DNA from: G020354785 sp964521285
Lineage (GTDB): Bacteria; Bacteroidota; Bacteroidia; Bacteroidales; UBA10428
DNA length: 64,000 nucleotides
Assembly (NCBI GenBank): GCA_964521285.1
Contig: CAZFQS010000001.1
Coordinates: 1-64,000, forward strand
Direction of reading: 5' to 3'
Part shown: one piece after another, positions 45,769-54,707 of the stretch
Position numbering within the stretch: position 1 is the stretch's first letter
Layout of the letters: each line of letters begins with the position of its first letter
The notes under the pieces: generated by a model
What the model saw: the letters and a program-made list of their open reading frames with translations, nothing else
Database searches by the model: none
What the model was told of the DNA's origin: nothing
Position numbers and translations under genes: made by a program

Positions 45769-46173
45769 TTAATAATCATGTAGCTTGAAATATCTGGTCA
45801 AATCTTCATATATATCTTCCCAGATAACATTACGTTTCTTACAATCAACGCGGGAACATATATGAAGTTTACCGCCTGTTTCAAGTCTAATATCAATAAT
45901 AGGGGCTTCACAAATATCACAGATTGTTTTACATTTTAAATTCTTGTAGCAATATGGACATAATAAATCAGTAATCTCACCTTCAATTAAATCTATCTCA
46001 CTTTCCCTTTCATAACACCCATATAATGAGCATAAGTTTAAAATTCCTTCATTGTCTCCTGCTTTAACATGTAATTTTATACTTGGTTTACCCCTGATTA
46101 ATTTACTGTAATCCATTAAGGATTGATTACAATATGGGCACTTAACCATCAGACTAATAAAATTTGTATCCAT
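45769..46173 (-). CDS. Small zinc-ribbon protein, function unknown
   Basis: This 134-residue protein is rich in paired cysteines: CPYCNQ (about 12), CPYCYKNLKC (about 72), CDICEAP (about 87) and CSRVDCKKRN (about 107). They resemble two zinc ribbons. There is no signal peptide and no known catalytic site. It lies alone between the two-component pair and the Hdr-like operon on the same strand. It may be a regulator or assembly factor; I do not recognise the family. Confidence 0.7.
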   Translation of the reverse strand: MDTNFISLMVKCPYCNQSLMDYSKLIRGKPSIKLHVKAGDNEGILNLCSLYGCYERESEIDLIEGEITDLLCPYCYKNLKCKTICDICEAPIIDIRLETGGKLHICSRVDCKKRNVIWEDIYEDLTRYFKLHDY

Positions 46174-46325
46174 AGTATAAATTTTTAATAATTTGCAGCA
46201 ATTATTATAATCTCCAGAATAAAGTTACTTAAGTAATGCTGTTGATAAAAGGAAGGAAAATACTGATTTAATATAGGAAAATATTATTAATAAACTCAAA
46301 TGTATTACGATAATAAAAAGTATTT

Positions 46326-46353
46326 AAAACCAGTAATTATTTACCGGTTTTTT
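46326..46353 (-). terminator. Hairpin terminator after the response regulator gene
   Basis: AAAACC-A-GTAA (46326-46336) pairs with TTAC-C-GGTTTT (46341-46351), leaving one A-C mismatch and a 4-base loop. The hairpin lies about 20 bp past the stop of the minus-strand response regulator gene; on the plus strand it is followed by TT. Confidence 0.6.
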
Positions 46354-46370
46354 CTTAGCCCGAGCAATAA

Positions 46371-47018
46371 TCATAGCTTAACAAGATGATTTTTAATGCT
46401 GTATGAAATGAGAGAGGGTGTACTTTTGCAATTTGTCTTAGCCAGGAGGTTGGACTTATGGCCAATAACTGTCCTCTCACTTATTGATAATTTCGCTGCA
46501 ATTTCCTCATTGTTTAATCCCTCACAAATTAACTGTAAAATCTCCCTTTCCCTTTTAGTAAGATTTAATTCTATATCCTTTGAAGGCTTTTCTCCTGCAA
46601 CCTTTTTTGTAAAAAAACTGAATAATTCGTCTGAATAATAATTATTTCCCTCTGCAATAGTTCTTATTGCTTTATCTAATATCTGTTTGGTTATACTTTT
46701 TAATAAAAATCCTTTTGCCCCGGCATCGAGCATATCCTGAATGTATTGTTCGTCATTAAACATAGTTAAAGCTACAACCTTCACATCAGGCCTTATCGTT
46801 AATATCCTTCTTGTTGCCTCAATTCCGTTCATCTCGGGCATTTCAATATCCATAAGTATTATATCAACATTTTTCTTTTTAATAATATCAATAACTTCTT
46901 TACCATTTTCAGCTTCACCTATAAGATCGACATATTTAAGCCGGCTTAAAACATTTTTAAGACCTTTTCTAAATATCTCGTGGTCATCAGCTATGACTAC
47001 CCTGACTTTTCTTTCCAT
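46371..47018 (-). CDS. NarL/FixJ-family response regulator
   Basis: This 215-residue protein has a receiver domain (about 1-120) with the acidic pair in ADDHEIF, the phosphoacceptor Asp in IILMDIEMPEMNGIEATR and Lys in FLLKSITK. A LuxR-type helix-turn-helix follows (about 148-210, LTKREREILQLICEGLNNEEIA and SERTVIGHKSNLLAKT). It lies 25 bp after the histidine kinase gene and forms a cognate pair with it. Targets are not visible. Confidence 0.93.
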   Translation of the reverse strand: MERKVRVVIADDHEIFRKGLKNVLSRLKYVDLIGEAENGKEVIDIIKKKNVDIILMDIEMPEMNGIEATRRILTIRPDVKVVALTMFNDEQYIQDMLDAGAKGFLLKSITKQILDKAIRTIAEGNNYYSDELFSFFTKKVAGEKPSKDIELNLTKREREILQLICEGLNNEEIAAKLSISERTVIGHKSNLLAKTNCKSTPSLISYSIKNHLVKL

Positions 47019-47043
47019 TTCTTAATTATTTAATAAAAAAATT

Positions 47044-47991
47044 TTAGACATCAAATTCTATCCTGATATTAACGCCATTACCTTTACTGGTTTCAATACT
47101 AATCTGGCCATCCATTGACTGAACTCTGGTCAGAATATTATTAATGCCATCCCCCTTTTGTTTAGCTTCAAGATATTTTGAATAATCGAACCCTTTCCCG
47201 TTATCATAATAACTGAATATGATATGATTATTATCTTCTTTTATGGAAATGCCTGCCTTTGAGGCACTTGCATGCTTCAATGTATTATTTACAAGTTCAT
47301 TAATTATTCTGAATAAATTTATTTCAACGTGATTGCCTAAATTTAGCTTTTTTGGGCTTTTAAATTCAATTGATAACTTATGTGTTTTGTTAATTGAATT
47401 ACAAAATTCATTAACCGCCGACACCAGTCCGTATTCATCTATTATTCTGGGAGTTAGGTTGTTTGAAATTGTTCTGATACCTGATAAAGCTTCATCAATC
47501 AACTTGTTAATATAATCCATTGACTCACCTTTCTCTTTTTTTGTAACATCTTCAGAAATCAATTCATTTATATAAAGTTTAATAGTAGATAAAAGAGGCC
47601 CGATACCGTCGTGCATATCCTTTGCAAAACGTTTTCTTTCTCTCTCTTCCGTCCTAATAATTGCATTTAACACCTTTCGTTCCGATATTTTACGTTCAAG
47701 CTCTGCCCTTTTCCATGTATAAAAAATATCACGAAGAAGCCATATACCTATAGATATAATAATCGAAATTGAAATGCCAATCCATGCTCCCACAGATAAC
47801 AGCTCCTCATAACGCTTAAGATTAAGATATGTCGACAGGTCAATTATTCTTCTGAATGCCATCAGAACAAAACCAATTGAGATTAGAATCCAGGACAGCT
47901 TTGTCTTTGTTATTGCAATAAAACGCAAAGCAATAAAAGCCACCATAAATTGCAGGAGAATAGAAAGTATTATAGATATCTTGGCTACCAT
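47044..47991 (-). CDS. Membrane histidine kinase (HisKA_3 / NarX-like output)
   Basis: This 315-residue protein has three N-terminal membrane segments (about 3-25, 31-48, 68-92) and almost no extracytoplasmic sensor loop. A HisKA_3 dimerisation helix follows with the phosphorylated His in FAKDMHDGIGPLLSTIKLY (about 125). The ATPase domain has LFRIINELVNNTLKHA, DNGKGFDYS and GDGINNILTRV. It pairs with the response regulator 25 bp downstream. The stimulus may be sensed inside the membrane or be intracellular. Confidence 0.92.
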   Translation of the reverse strand: MVAKISIILSILLQFMVAFIALRFIAITKTKLSWILISIGFVLMAFRRIIDLSTYLNLKRYEELLSVGAWIGISISIIISIGIWLLRDIFYTWKRAELERKISERKVLNAIIRTEERERKRFAKDMHDGIGPLLSTIKLYINELISEDVTKKEKGESMDYINKLIDEALSGIRTISNNLTPRIIDEYGLVSAVNEFCNSINKTHKLSIEFKSPKKLNLGNHVEINLFRIINELVNNTLKHASASKAGISIKEDNNHIIFSYYDNGKGFDYSKYLEAKQKGDGINNILTRVQSMDGQISIETSKGNGVNIRIEFDV

Positions 47992-48113
47992 AAGAAATAT
48001 TTTTTAATTTTATTTTTCTCAAAAACGAAATTACAAGATTTTATATTATTTTCATTTCAATCTGATATATTATTACATAATTATAAATTTAATATTAATA
48101 ATAAATAAAAATT

Positions 48114-48434
48114 ATGTTACTGACAACAACAAACACAATTGAAAACAAGAACATAGTAAAATATGTTGGCCTGGTTACCGGGGAAGCCATTATAGGGGCT
48201 AACCTTTTCAGGGATATTTTTGCAGGAATACGTGACATAGTCGGGGGCAGATCAGGCTCTTATGAAGAAGTACTGAGGGAAGCAAAGGATAATGCAGTTT
48301 CAGAAATGGAAGAAAATGCCTGCCGGCTTGGTGCTAATGCAGTAATTGGTATTGATCTGGATTATGAGACAGTCGGACAGAATGGAAGTATGCTTATGGT
48401 TACTGCCAGCGGTACAGCTGTTGTTTTTGAATAG
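48114..48434 (+). CDS. ybjQ: YbjQ-family protein
   Basis: This 106-residue protein matches the YbjQ/heavy-metal-binding-like family over its whole length (LVTGEAIIGANLFRDIFAGIRDIVGGRSGSYE spans about 20-50; RLGANAVIGIDLDYETVG; LMVTASGTAVV). Members form pentamers; their function is not established. It is convergent with the GNAT-deacetylase fusion and divergent from the two-component pair. Confidence 0.92.
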   Translation: MLLTTTNTIENKNIVKYVGLVTGEAIIGANLFRDIFAGIRDIVGGRSGSYEEVLREAKDNAVSEMEENACRLGANAVIGIDLDYETVGQNGSMLMVTASGTAVVFE

Positions 48435-48504
48435 GATCTCCGAGCATATACAAACATCATTAAATCCGGAGGATACAGTCAGGTTTAATATTTTCTGCCC
48501 TTTC

Positions 48505-50226
48505 TCAACCACTGATACCTGTGAAAAAAGCGATCGTGCCATTTCCCAGATTTCGAAGATTGTAACCTCCTTCCTGTATAATTAGCACAGGTTTTTTCTG
48601 CTCTGCCAGCAGCTGCCCCACAATTTTAAAATCATTTACAGATAAATTAAAAGTACCTGTGGGATCACCTTTAAGAATATCAAATCCCAGACTTACAATT
48701 ATTACTTCTGCCTCAAATGATCTGATTATATCAAGTGCCTTTTTTAATGTCTTAATATATTTTGTGGCATCTGTTCCAGGTTCCAATGGAAAATTGAAAT
48801 TAAATCCCAGTCCTTCACCCTCTCCTGTTTCATTTTCAAATCCGCTGAAATAGGGATATGAATAATCAGGATGTCCGTGAATTGATATTGTTAGGATATC
48901 ACTTCTGTTATAAAAAATATCCTGAGTCCCGTTTCCGTGATGGAAATCGAGATCAATAATTGCTGTTCTGGTATGTTTGTTTATGTATGAAACAGCTATT
49001 GCAGCATTATTTAGATAACAAAATCCACCATAAAATCTTCGTCCGGCATGGTGGCCAGGGGGTCTGCATACCGCATAGGCCAACCTTGAACCTGCCAGAA
49101 TTTCATCTGCTCCTGTTAAGGCAGTATCTACAGAAGATATGGCAGCTATATAAGCATTCCTGTAAAGTGGGGTGCTTGTATCAAGACAGTAATATCCGGC
49201 CTGAACAGGAAGTACTTTTGGCCGCCTGTCAGGTCTTCTTATAGGAAAGGTATCCGGGTATACCGGCCGCCCCTCTTTTATCTTTGAACAAACCGATCGC
49301 AAATAGTAGACATATTCTTTATCGTGGACTTCCAGTATTGGCTTTTCACCGTGTTCTCTGGGACTAATTATATTAAATATATCAATTTTTGAGACTGCAT
49401 TTAAAATAGCATCCACTCTGACAGGACGCTCAAAATAGCCTCTTTCTTTTACATGATGAAGTATATGTTTTACATTCTTAATTAATGGATATTTACTATC
49501 AATCTTTGAAGGTCTTTTTAAATTAATTATTTCAGTACTTTTTTTTACAAGCTGGTCTCTGAACCTGACATATTCATAATTAAATGATTCTATAACACTC
49601 TTAAAATATTCAGGATCGATTGTTTTGGCAAACCGGCGTGTAAGTATCATTCCTATTGCACTTTTTAACTGGTTACATGTTAAGGGTTCATTGTTACCGA
49701 TACTGTCATACATAAGATATGCGTTGGTTGGAGGATTACCAACAGGAGCGGCATATTCTTCGGAAATAATTACTCTTGCTCCATATTGTTCATAAAACTT
49801 AATTCTTTTTATACTTTCTGTGAGTTTTTCAGTATCTGTGGTTAAAGATGGATCATCGGGTTCTACTTCTATATATAATGCTTTTGAACCTGTTTGCCGA
49901 CAATGTTCCTGGACGCTTTCGTAAAGCGTACCTCCTATTCCGGCACCTCTTTTCCCGGGTTTTGTTGCGAGAAAATCTAAAAATGATGATGAAATAACAG
50001 GGAAATGGATAACAAGGGCAAAAGCCTCAACAACCCCCATAGATTTTTCAAATATGATTAGTGATGTGCTGTATCCTTCACTCACCGGATCCTTTAGCAA
50101 CAAAGGTATTTTTTCAGCATAATCAGCAATTTCAGGAAAACTAATACGAAAAATGTCTTTAACCTGTTCTATACGATCCAGAGAAATTACTGAAATATTG
50201 CTTTGTATTACCCTTATTCTTATCAT
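48505..50226 (-). CDS. GNAT acetyltransferase - histone-deacetylase-family fusion
   Basis: This is one 573-residue frame. The N-terminal part (about 1-175) is GNAT-like, with the acetyl-CoA loop region KPGKRGAGIGGTLYESVQE and LYIEVEPDD. A helical linker (about 180-260) follows. The C-terminal part (about 265-570) is a class II HDAC/acetylpolyamine amidohydrolase, with CRPPGHHAG (His-His pair), DLDFHHGNGTQDIF and GFDILKGDPTG (zinc ligands), and EGGYNLRNLG (catalytic Tyr). It could add and remove acetyl groups on the same or different substrates, such as polyamines or proteins. No signal peptide. The gene is divergent from the M3 peptidase. Confidence 0.88.
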   Translation of the reverse strand: MIRIRVIQSNISVISLDRIEQVKDIFRISFPEIADYAEKIPLLLKDPVSEGYSTSLIIFEKSMGVVEAFALVIHFPVISSSFLDFLATKPGKRGAGIGGTLYESVQEHCRQTGSKALYIEVEPDDPSLTTDTEKLTESIKRIKFYEQYGARVIISEEYAAPVGNPPTNAYLMYDSIGNNEPLTCNQLKSAIGMILTRRFAKTIDPEYFKSVIESFNYEYVRFRDQLVKKSTEIINLKRPSKIDSKYPLIKNVKHILHHVKERGYFERPVRVDAILNAVSKIDIFNIISPREHGEKPILEVHDKEYVYYLRSVCSKIKEGRPVYPDTFPIRRPDRRPKVLPVQAGYYCLDTSTPLYRNAYIAAISSVDTALTGADEILAGSRLAYAVCRPPGHHAGRRFYGGFCYLNNAAIAVSYINKHTRTAIIDLDFHHGNGTQDIFYNRSDILTISIHGHPDYSYPYFSGFENETGEGEGLGFNFNFPLEPGTDATKYIKTLKKALDIIRSFEAEVIIVSLGFDILKGDPTGTFNLSVNDFKIVGQLLAEQKKPVLIIQEGGYNLRNLGNGTIAFFTGISG

Positions 50227-50303
50227 AGCTGAACTAACATGAAGAAATTATATTAATAAATACATCATTAATTTACAATCAAATTATGTGATTTTGAAAA
50301 TAA

Positions 50304-50359
50304 ATTGTTCTATTGTTATATTGCTATATTGTTGAATTGCCATATCATTATATCAATAA
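50304..50359. repeat. Imperfect 8-bp tandem repeat (ATTGnnnn)
   Basis: Seven consecutive 8-bp units run ATTGTTCT, ATTGTTAT, ATTGCTAT, ATTGTTGA, ATTGCCAT, ATCATTAT, ATCAATAA. They lie in the 228-bp divergent gap between the GNAT-deacetylase fusion and the M3 peptidase gene. The gap also contains other AT-rich sequence; no clear promoter match was found. Confidence 0.6.
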
Positions 50360-50454
50360 ACATTTTCAACACATCGCTGTTTTAATAAAAATAAAATATA
50401 TTTACAAATCTGTTTTAATCGATAATAAAACATTTTAATATAACAAATATACTT

Positions 50455-52569
50455 ATGAAAAGAATAAATCTGTCTGTAATTATTTTAAGTCTTATTTTAG
50501 GATCTTCATGTAAAACAGAAAAAAAAGATGATATAATGAATAATCCGTTAGTTCAGAAGTTTGACACTCCTTTTGAGGTTCCTCCATTTGAACAAATCAA
50601 GCTGGAGCATTTTTTACCTGCTGTTAATTATGCCATAAAAGAGCATGAAAAGGAGATTGACTCTATTGTTACCAATGAAGAAAAGGCCTCTTTTAAGAAT
50701 ACTGTGGAAGCACTGGATTTAAGCGGGAACCTGCTGAAGGAGGTGAATCTGATATTCAATAACCTTCTTTCGGCAAATACAAACGAAGGAATGCGGAAGC
50801 TGGCCAAGGAGATTGCCCCTTTAAATTCAAATCATAGAGATAATATACTTCTAAACACTAAATTGTATGCCCGCATAAAAGAAGTTTATGAAGACAGGGA
50901 AAACCTGGAACTCAATACAGAACAATACACACTGCTTGATGAAATTTACAAAAAGTTTACCAGGGGCGGGGCAAATCTTAATGAATCAGACAAGGAAAAG
51001 CTGCGGAAAATAAATGAAGAAATATCTGTATTGTCCCTGACTTTTGGTGATAATGTGCTTGCCGAGATTAATAAATTCAAGCTTATAATTGAAAATGAAG
51101 AAGATCTTGCAGGATTACCTGAAGATGTTATCAAAGCTGCTTCAGAAACTGCAAAAGAAATGGAGATGGAAAGAAAGTGGGTTTTTACCATACATAAATC
51201 AAGCATGATCCCATTTCTGCAGTATTCGGAAAAGCGCAATTTAAGGGAAAAGATTTTCAAAGCATATATCAATAAATGTGATAATGATGATGAATTTGAC
51301 AATAAAGAAATTGTTTCAAAATTAATTATGCTGCGTTATAAAAGAGCCCGGTTATTAGGATATAAAGACCATGCCTCATACGTGCTGGAAATAAACATGG
51401 CTGAAAATCCTGAAAATGTGTATTCGCTGTTAAACAATATTATGGAAAAGGCTCTGATAGTTGCCAAAAACGAAGTAAAAGATATGCAGAAAATAATTGA
51501 CAGGGAAGGCGGCAATTTTAAACTTCAGCCGTGGGACTGGTGGTATTATTCTGAAAAAGTAAGAAAGGAAAAATACGATTTGGATGAAGAGTCACTCAGA
51601 CCATATTTTAAACTTGAAAACGTACGTGACGGGGCATTTAAACTCGCTCACAAATTATATGGATTACAATTTATCGAAAGACCCGGCGTACCTGTTTATC
51701 ATGAGGACGCTATGGCATTCGAAGTACAGGAAGAAGATGGCACCCATGTGGGAATACTATATATGGATTTTTTCCCAAGAGACTCGAAAAGATTCGGGGC
51801 ATGGATGACCGAATACCGTTCGGAAAGAAAAGTCGACGGTAAAAGAATAGCACCTGTAATTTCAGTTGTATGTAATTTCACTAAACCGACGAATGATAAA
51901 CCTTCACTGTTAAGTTATGAGGAGATATTGACATTATTTCACGAATTCGGACATGCACTTCACGGTTTATTGTCTCAATGCACATACGATGAGATAGCAG
52001 GCACAAATGTGGCAAGAGATTTTGTTGAGCTCCCGTCACAGATTATGGAAAATTTTGTTCCTGAACCGGAAGTGCTAAACCTTTTTGCCAAACACTACGA
52101 GACAGGGGAAACAATTCCTGCTGAACTGGTTGAGAAAATTAATAAAAGCTCTTATTTTAACAAGGGTTTTGATGTTGTTGAATATATTGCAGCTTCTTTT
52201 CTTGACATGGACTGGCATACACTTAATGATACGACTGATATTAATGTAAATGAATTCGAAAAACAATCAATGCAAAAAATAGGACTAATACCGGAAATAG
52301 TGGAAAGATACAGAACTACATATTTTCAGCATATTTTCACGTGGGCATATGCTGCCGGATATTACAGTTATGTATGGGCTCAAATACTGGATTCAGATGC
52401 CTACGAATCGTTCCGTCAAAATGGTATTTTTGACAAACCGACAGCACAGTCTTTCAGAACAAATATTCTGGAAAAGGGAGGTTCTGACAAACCGATGAAC
52501 CTTTACAAAAAGTTCAAAGGAGCTGAACCTTCTATTGAACCGTACCTTAAAAAGAATGGATTGTTATAG
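50455..52569 (+). CDS. M3-family metallopeptidase (Dcp / oligopeptidase-like), lipoprotein
   Basis: This 704-residue protein has a lipobox GSSC (Cys19) and then the full M3 fold, with the zinc motif HEFGHALHG (about 496) and the third ligand Glu downstream in ARDFVELPSQIMENF. The length and C-terminus match peptidyl-dipeptidase Dcp and oligopeptidase A. These enzymes cut short peptides; the lipoprotein signal puts this one in the periplasm or at a membrane face. It is monocistronic here. Confidence 0.92.
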   Translation: MKRINLSVIILSLILGSSCKTEKKDDIMNNPLVQKFDTPFEVPPFEQIKLEHFLPAVNYAIKEHEKEIDSIVTNEEKASFKNTVEALDLSGNLLKEVNLIFNNLLSANTNEGMRKLAKEIAPLNSNHRDNILLNTKLYARIKEVYEDRENLELNTEQYTLLDEIYKKFTRGGANLNESDKEKLRKINEEISVLSLTFGDNVLAEINKFKLIIENEEDLAGLPEDVIKAASETAKEMEMERKWVFTIHKSSMIPFLQYSEKRNLREKIFKAYINKCDNDDEFDNKEIVSKLIMLRYKRARLLGYKDHASYVLEINMAENPENVYSLLNNIMEKALIVAKNEVKDMQKIIDREGGNFKLQPWDWWYYSEKVRKEKYDLDEESLRPYFKLENVRDGAFKLAHKLYGLQFIERPGVPVYHEDAMAFEVQEEDGTHVGILYMDFFPRDSKRFGAWMTEYRSERKVDGKRIAPVISVVCNFTKPTNDKPSLLSYEEILTLFHEFGHALHGLLSQCTYDEIAGTNVARDFVELPSQIMENFVPEPEVLNLFAKHYETGETIPAELVEKINKSSYFNKGFDVVEYIAASFLDMDWHTLNDTTDINVNEFEKQSMQKIGLIPEIVERYRTTYFQHIFTWAYAAGYYSYVWAQILDSDAYESFRQNGIFDKPTAQSFRTNILEKGGSDKPMNLYKKFKGAEPSIEPYLKKNGLL

Positions 52570-52584
52570 GATTTTGGCTAGAGC

Positions 52585-53106
52585 TTACTTGCAATCCTGA
52601 TTTATTTTAATGACTTTTTTAGTATCAAAGCCCATTTGATCTGCTTTTTCCAGTAAACTGCTATAAATATTACTGTCAAGTTGTTTATCTTTTGATAATA
52701 CCCACAGGTACTTCCTTGAAGGTTCCCCTACTAATGCATGCCTGTAGTCTTTATCAAGTTCAAGAATATAATACTTACCAGAAAACGGCCAGAAAAAACG
52801 TACCTTCAATCTTCCGGGATAATTTTTGTCAGGGACCCATGCAACACCTTTTATTTTACTGATTTTATTAAGTTCCCCAACCTTGCGTCCTTTATTTATC
52901 ACTTCGATCTTACCATCATCTTTTAATGTATAGGTTGCTGTCACACATTCAAGACCCTTCTCAAATCTGTTTGGCAGCCTGGCAATTTCATACCAGGTAC
53001 CCGCATATTTTTCAAGATTAACCGGACTTATCGTGGATAATTCGTCCGGCCCTTTGTTGCATGAAAGCAGCATAATACAAAAAGTTGTTAAATAAAGATA
53101 ATTCAT
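52585..53106 (-). CDS. blc: Lipocalin-family lipoprotein (Blc-like)
   Basis: This 173-residue protein has a lipobox MLLSC (Cys15). The lipocalin fold carries the signature YAGTWYEIARLPNRFE, a second conserved stretch (GRLKVRFFWPFSGKYYI), and LVGEPSRKYLWVLSKDKQ. Blc-type bacterial lipocalins bind phospholipids or fatty acids at the outer membrane. It is convergent with the M3 peptidase gene, 15 bp apart. Confidence 0.92.
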   Translation of the reverse strand: MNYLYLTTFCIMLLSCNKGPDELSTISPVNLEKYAGTWYEIARLPNRFEKGLECVTATYTLKDDGKIEVINKGRKVGELNKISKIKGVAWVPDKNYPGRLKVRFFWPFSGKYYILELDKDYRHALVGEPSRKYLWVLSKDKQLDSNIYSSLLEKADQMGFDTKKVIKINQDCK

Positions 53107-53340
53107 ATTTTTTATTTATTAAACAATGAATAACCAGTAAATGTTCTCACAAATAGTATTGTTCGTCTATTTATCAAATCGTTATAAAAATCAGCAAATG
53201 ATGGTACAAATTAAAACACCACTAAAAGGATAAATTTATAAACTTTTTATATTATTTTTAATATAATGTTTGTGCAGTATATTATTAGTAATGACATTAA
53301 CCGGTATAATTAAACCCTACACATCTTAATACCTGATTTT

Positions 53341-54654
53341 ATGATTAGATTAAATTTAAACCTGCGAACTGTTCTTTTAATACTTGCGGGATTCATTGCA
53401 TTTACTCAGCTATATTCTCAAAACATACCCGATACTTTAAAAGGAAGAAATATTTATAATCCTGATGTATTAAGACCGAGGGACACCACTTACACAGGAG
53501 ATTCCTTAGATGTGATGACAGAGCAAATCCATGATTCCATCCAGGCAAGATTAAAATTCATACAGGATTCTATTGAAACAAGATTAAAATTCATACAGGA
53601 TTCAATAGAAGCCAGGGAAAAGTTTATCCGGGATTCCATACAAAGAAGACAACGTATTCTTGATTCATTAAATTTCTTGAAAGCGGAACTACCCAGGTTA
53701 ATTGATGCTTCGCTAAAAACATTCATAGAAGATATTATCATATATAATGACAAATTAAAAATTATCGGAGATTCGATTCTAAGTGATTATACCTGCAGAA
53801 TTTTGCCATTCAAATTAAACGAGCCTTTTAAACCATGGAAACTGACATTGAATCTTTCTGACAATCCGATAAAAATAAATGTAGATACAATAAGACATAA
53901 AATAATCTCAATAAAATCACCAACTTTAAATTGTTCATTTAACTACCGGAAACAGAATAACATAATTATAATTAACGAGCAAAGCACTGTTTTAAATAAC
54001 CGCTCGGGTAAATTCTACAGCGAGCCCTTCGATTCTGTCTTTTTCGACCGCCGGGGAAGAGTGGTTAAAATAAAACGTTATATTCAATTCTACCAGGTTA
54101 CCGGCAATTATCAGAGAGGAGCACCCCTCTTTGTTCACCTGTCGCGAGTAAAGCAATTTGAATATAATGCAGATAATCTGATCTCCGGATACCAGGTGGT
54201 AAATTTCTGTGACCGCTGGAGTAAGGAGGATGAAAACAAAGTATGCAACATTATAACATATAACTTAAACATGCAGGGCAAAGAATATGTCCTCACCCGC
54301 CATAATGATCCCGTTAATGAATTTGCCTCAGGAACTTTTAGGTTTGAGTTTGATAATATGTACAACCTGAAAAGCGTATCATTTAAAAACATTAAAAATA
54401 CCGAAGTCTGGAAATGTTTTATTGATCTTAACAATGACGGGAATGTTATCCGTTACGCTTACGAAAATAAGGGTATTGTAAGTAACGCCTTTATAATAAA
54501 CTATTACATGGATGTTCCGGGAGCCAGGAATAAAGTTGAAACCATAAGCTGCACTTATGAAGATGATGGTGTTAGCTATTACCAGAGAAACAACACAACG
54601 GGTAAAAGTCGCAGTCGCAACAGGTTAACAGGAGAATGGGGCCCCTGGCAATAG
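53341..54654 (+). CDS. Secreted protein with 11-residue helical repeat, function unknown
   Basis: This 437-residue protein has a signal peptide (about 1-27, ending TQLYSQ). Four consecutive 11-residue repeats begin with DSI (DSIQARLKFIQ, DSIETRLKFIQ, DSIEAREKFIR, DSIQRRQRIL; residues about 65-107). The remaining ~320 residues are beta-rich, with no known domain (CRILPFKLNEPFKPW, KQFEYNADNLISGYQV). Hendecad periodicity suggests a straight coiled coil for oligomerisation or a spacer. It is 53 bp upstream of the cytochrome-like gene on the same strand. Confidence 0.7.
   Translation: MIRLNLNLRTVLLILAGFIAFTQLYSQNIPDTLKGRNIYNPDVLRPRDTTYTGDSLDVMTEQIHDSIQARLKFIQDSIETRLKFIQDSIEAREKFIRDSIQRRQRILDSLNFLKAELPRLIDASLKTFIEDIIIYNDKLKIIGDSILSDYTCRILPFKLNEPFKPWKLTLNLSDNPIKINVDTIRHKIISIKSPTLNCSFNYRKQNNIIIINEQSTVLNNRSGKFYSEPFDSVFFDRRGRVVKIKRYIQFYQVTGNYQRGAPLFVHLSRVKQFEYNADNLISGYQVVNFCDRWSKEDENKVCNIITYNLNMQGKEYVLTRHNDPVNEFASGTFRFEFDNMYNLKSVSFKNIKNTEVWKCFIDLNNDGNVIRYAYENKGIVSNAFIINYYMDVPGARNKVETISCTYEDDGVSYYQRNNTTGKSRSRNRLTGEWGPWQ
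53533..53661 (+). repeat. 33-bp tandem coding repeat (hendecad)
   Basis: Nearly four in-frame 33-bp units encode the DSIxxRxKFIx repeat. The first two units share long identical stretches (AAGATTAAAATTCATACAGG appears twice, one unit apart), so their expansion looks recent. Confidence 0.8.
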
Positions 54655-54707
54655 TAATATTTTGTCCTGTTTAAAAATAATTTAACTTTATATAAAAATA
54701 AGCTCTT

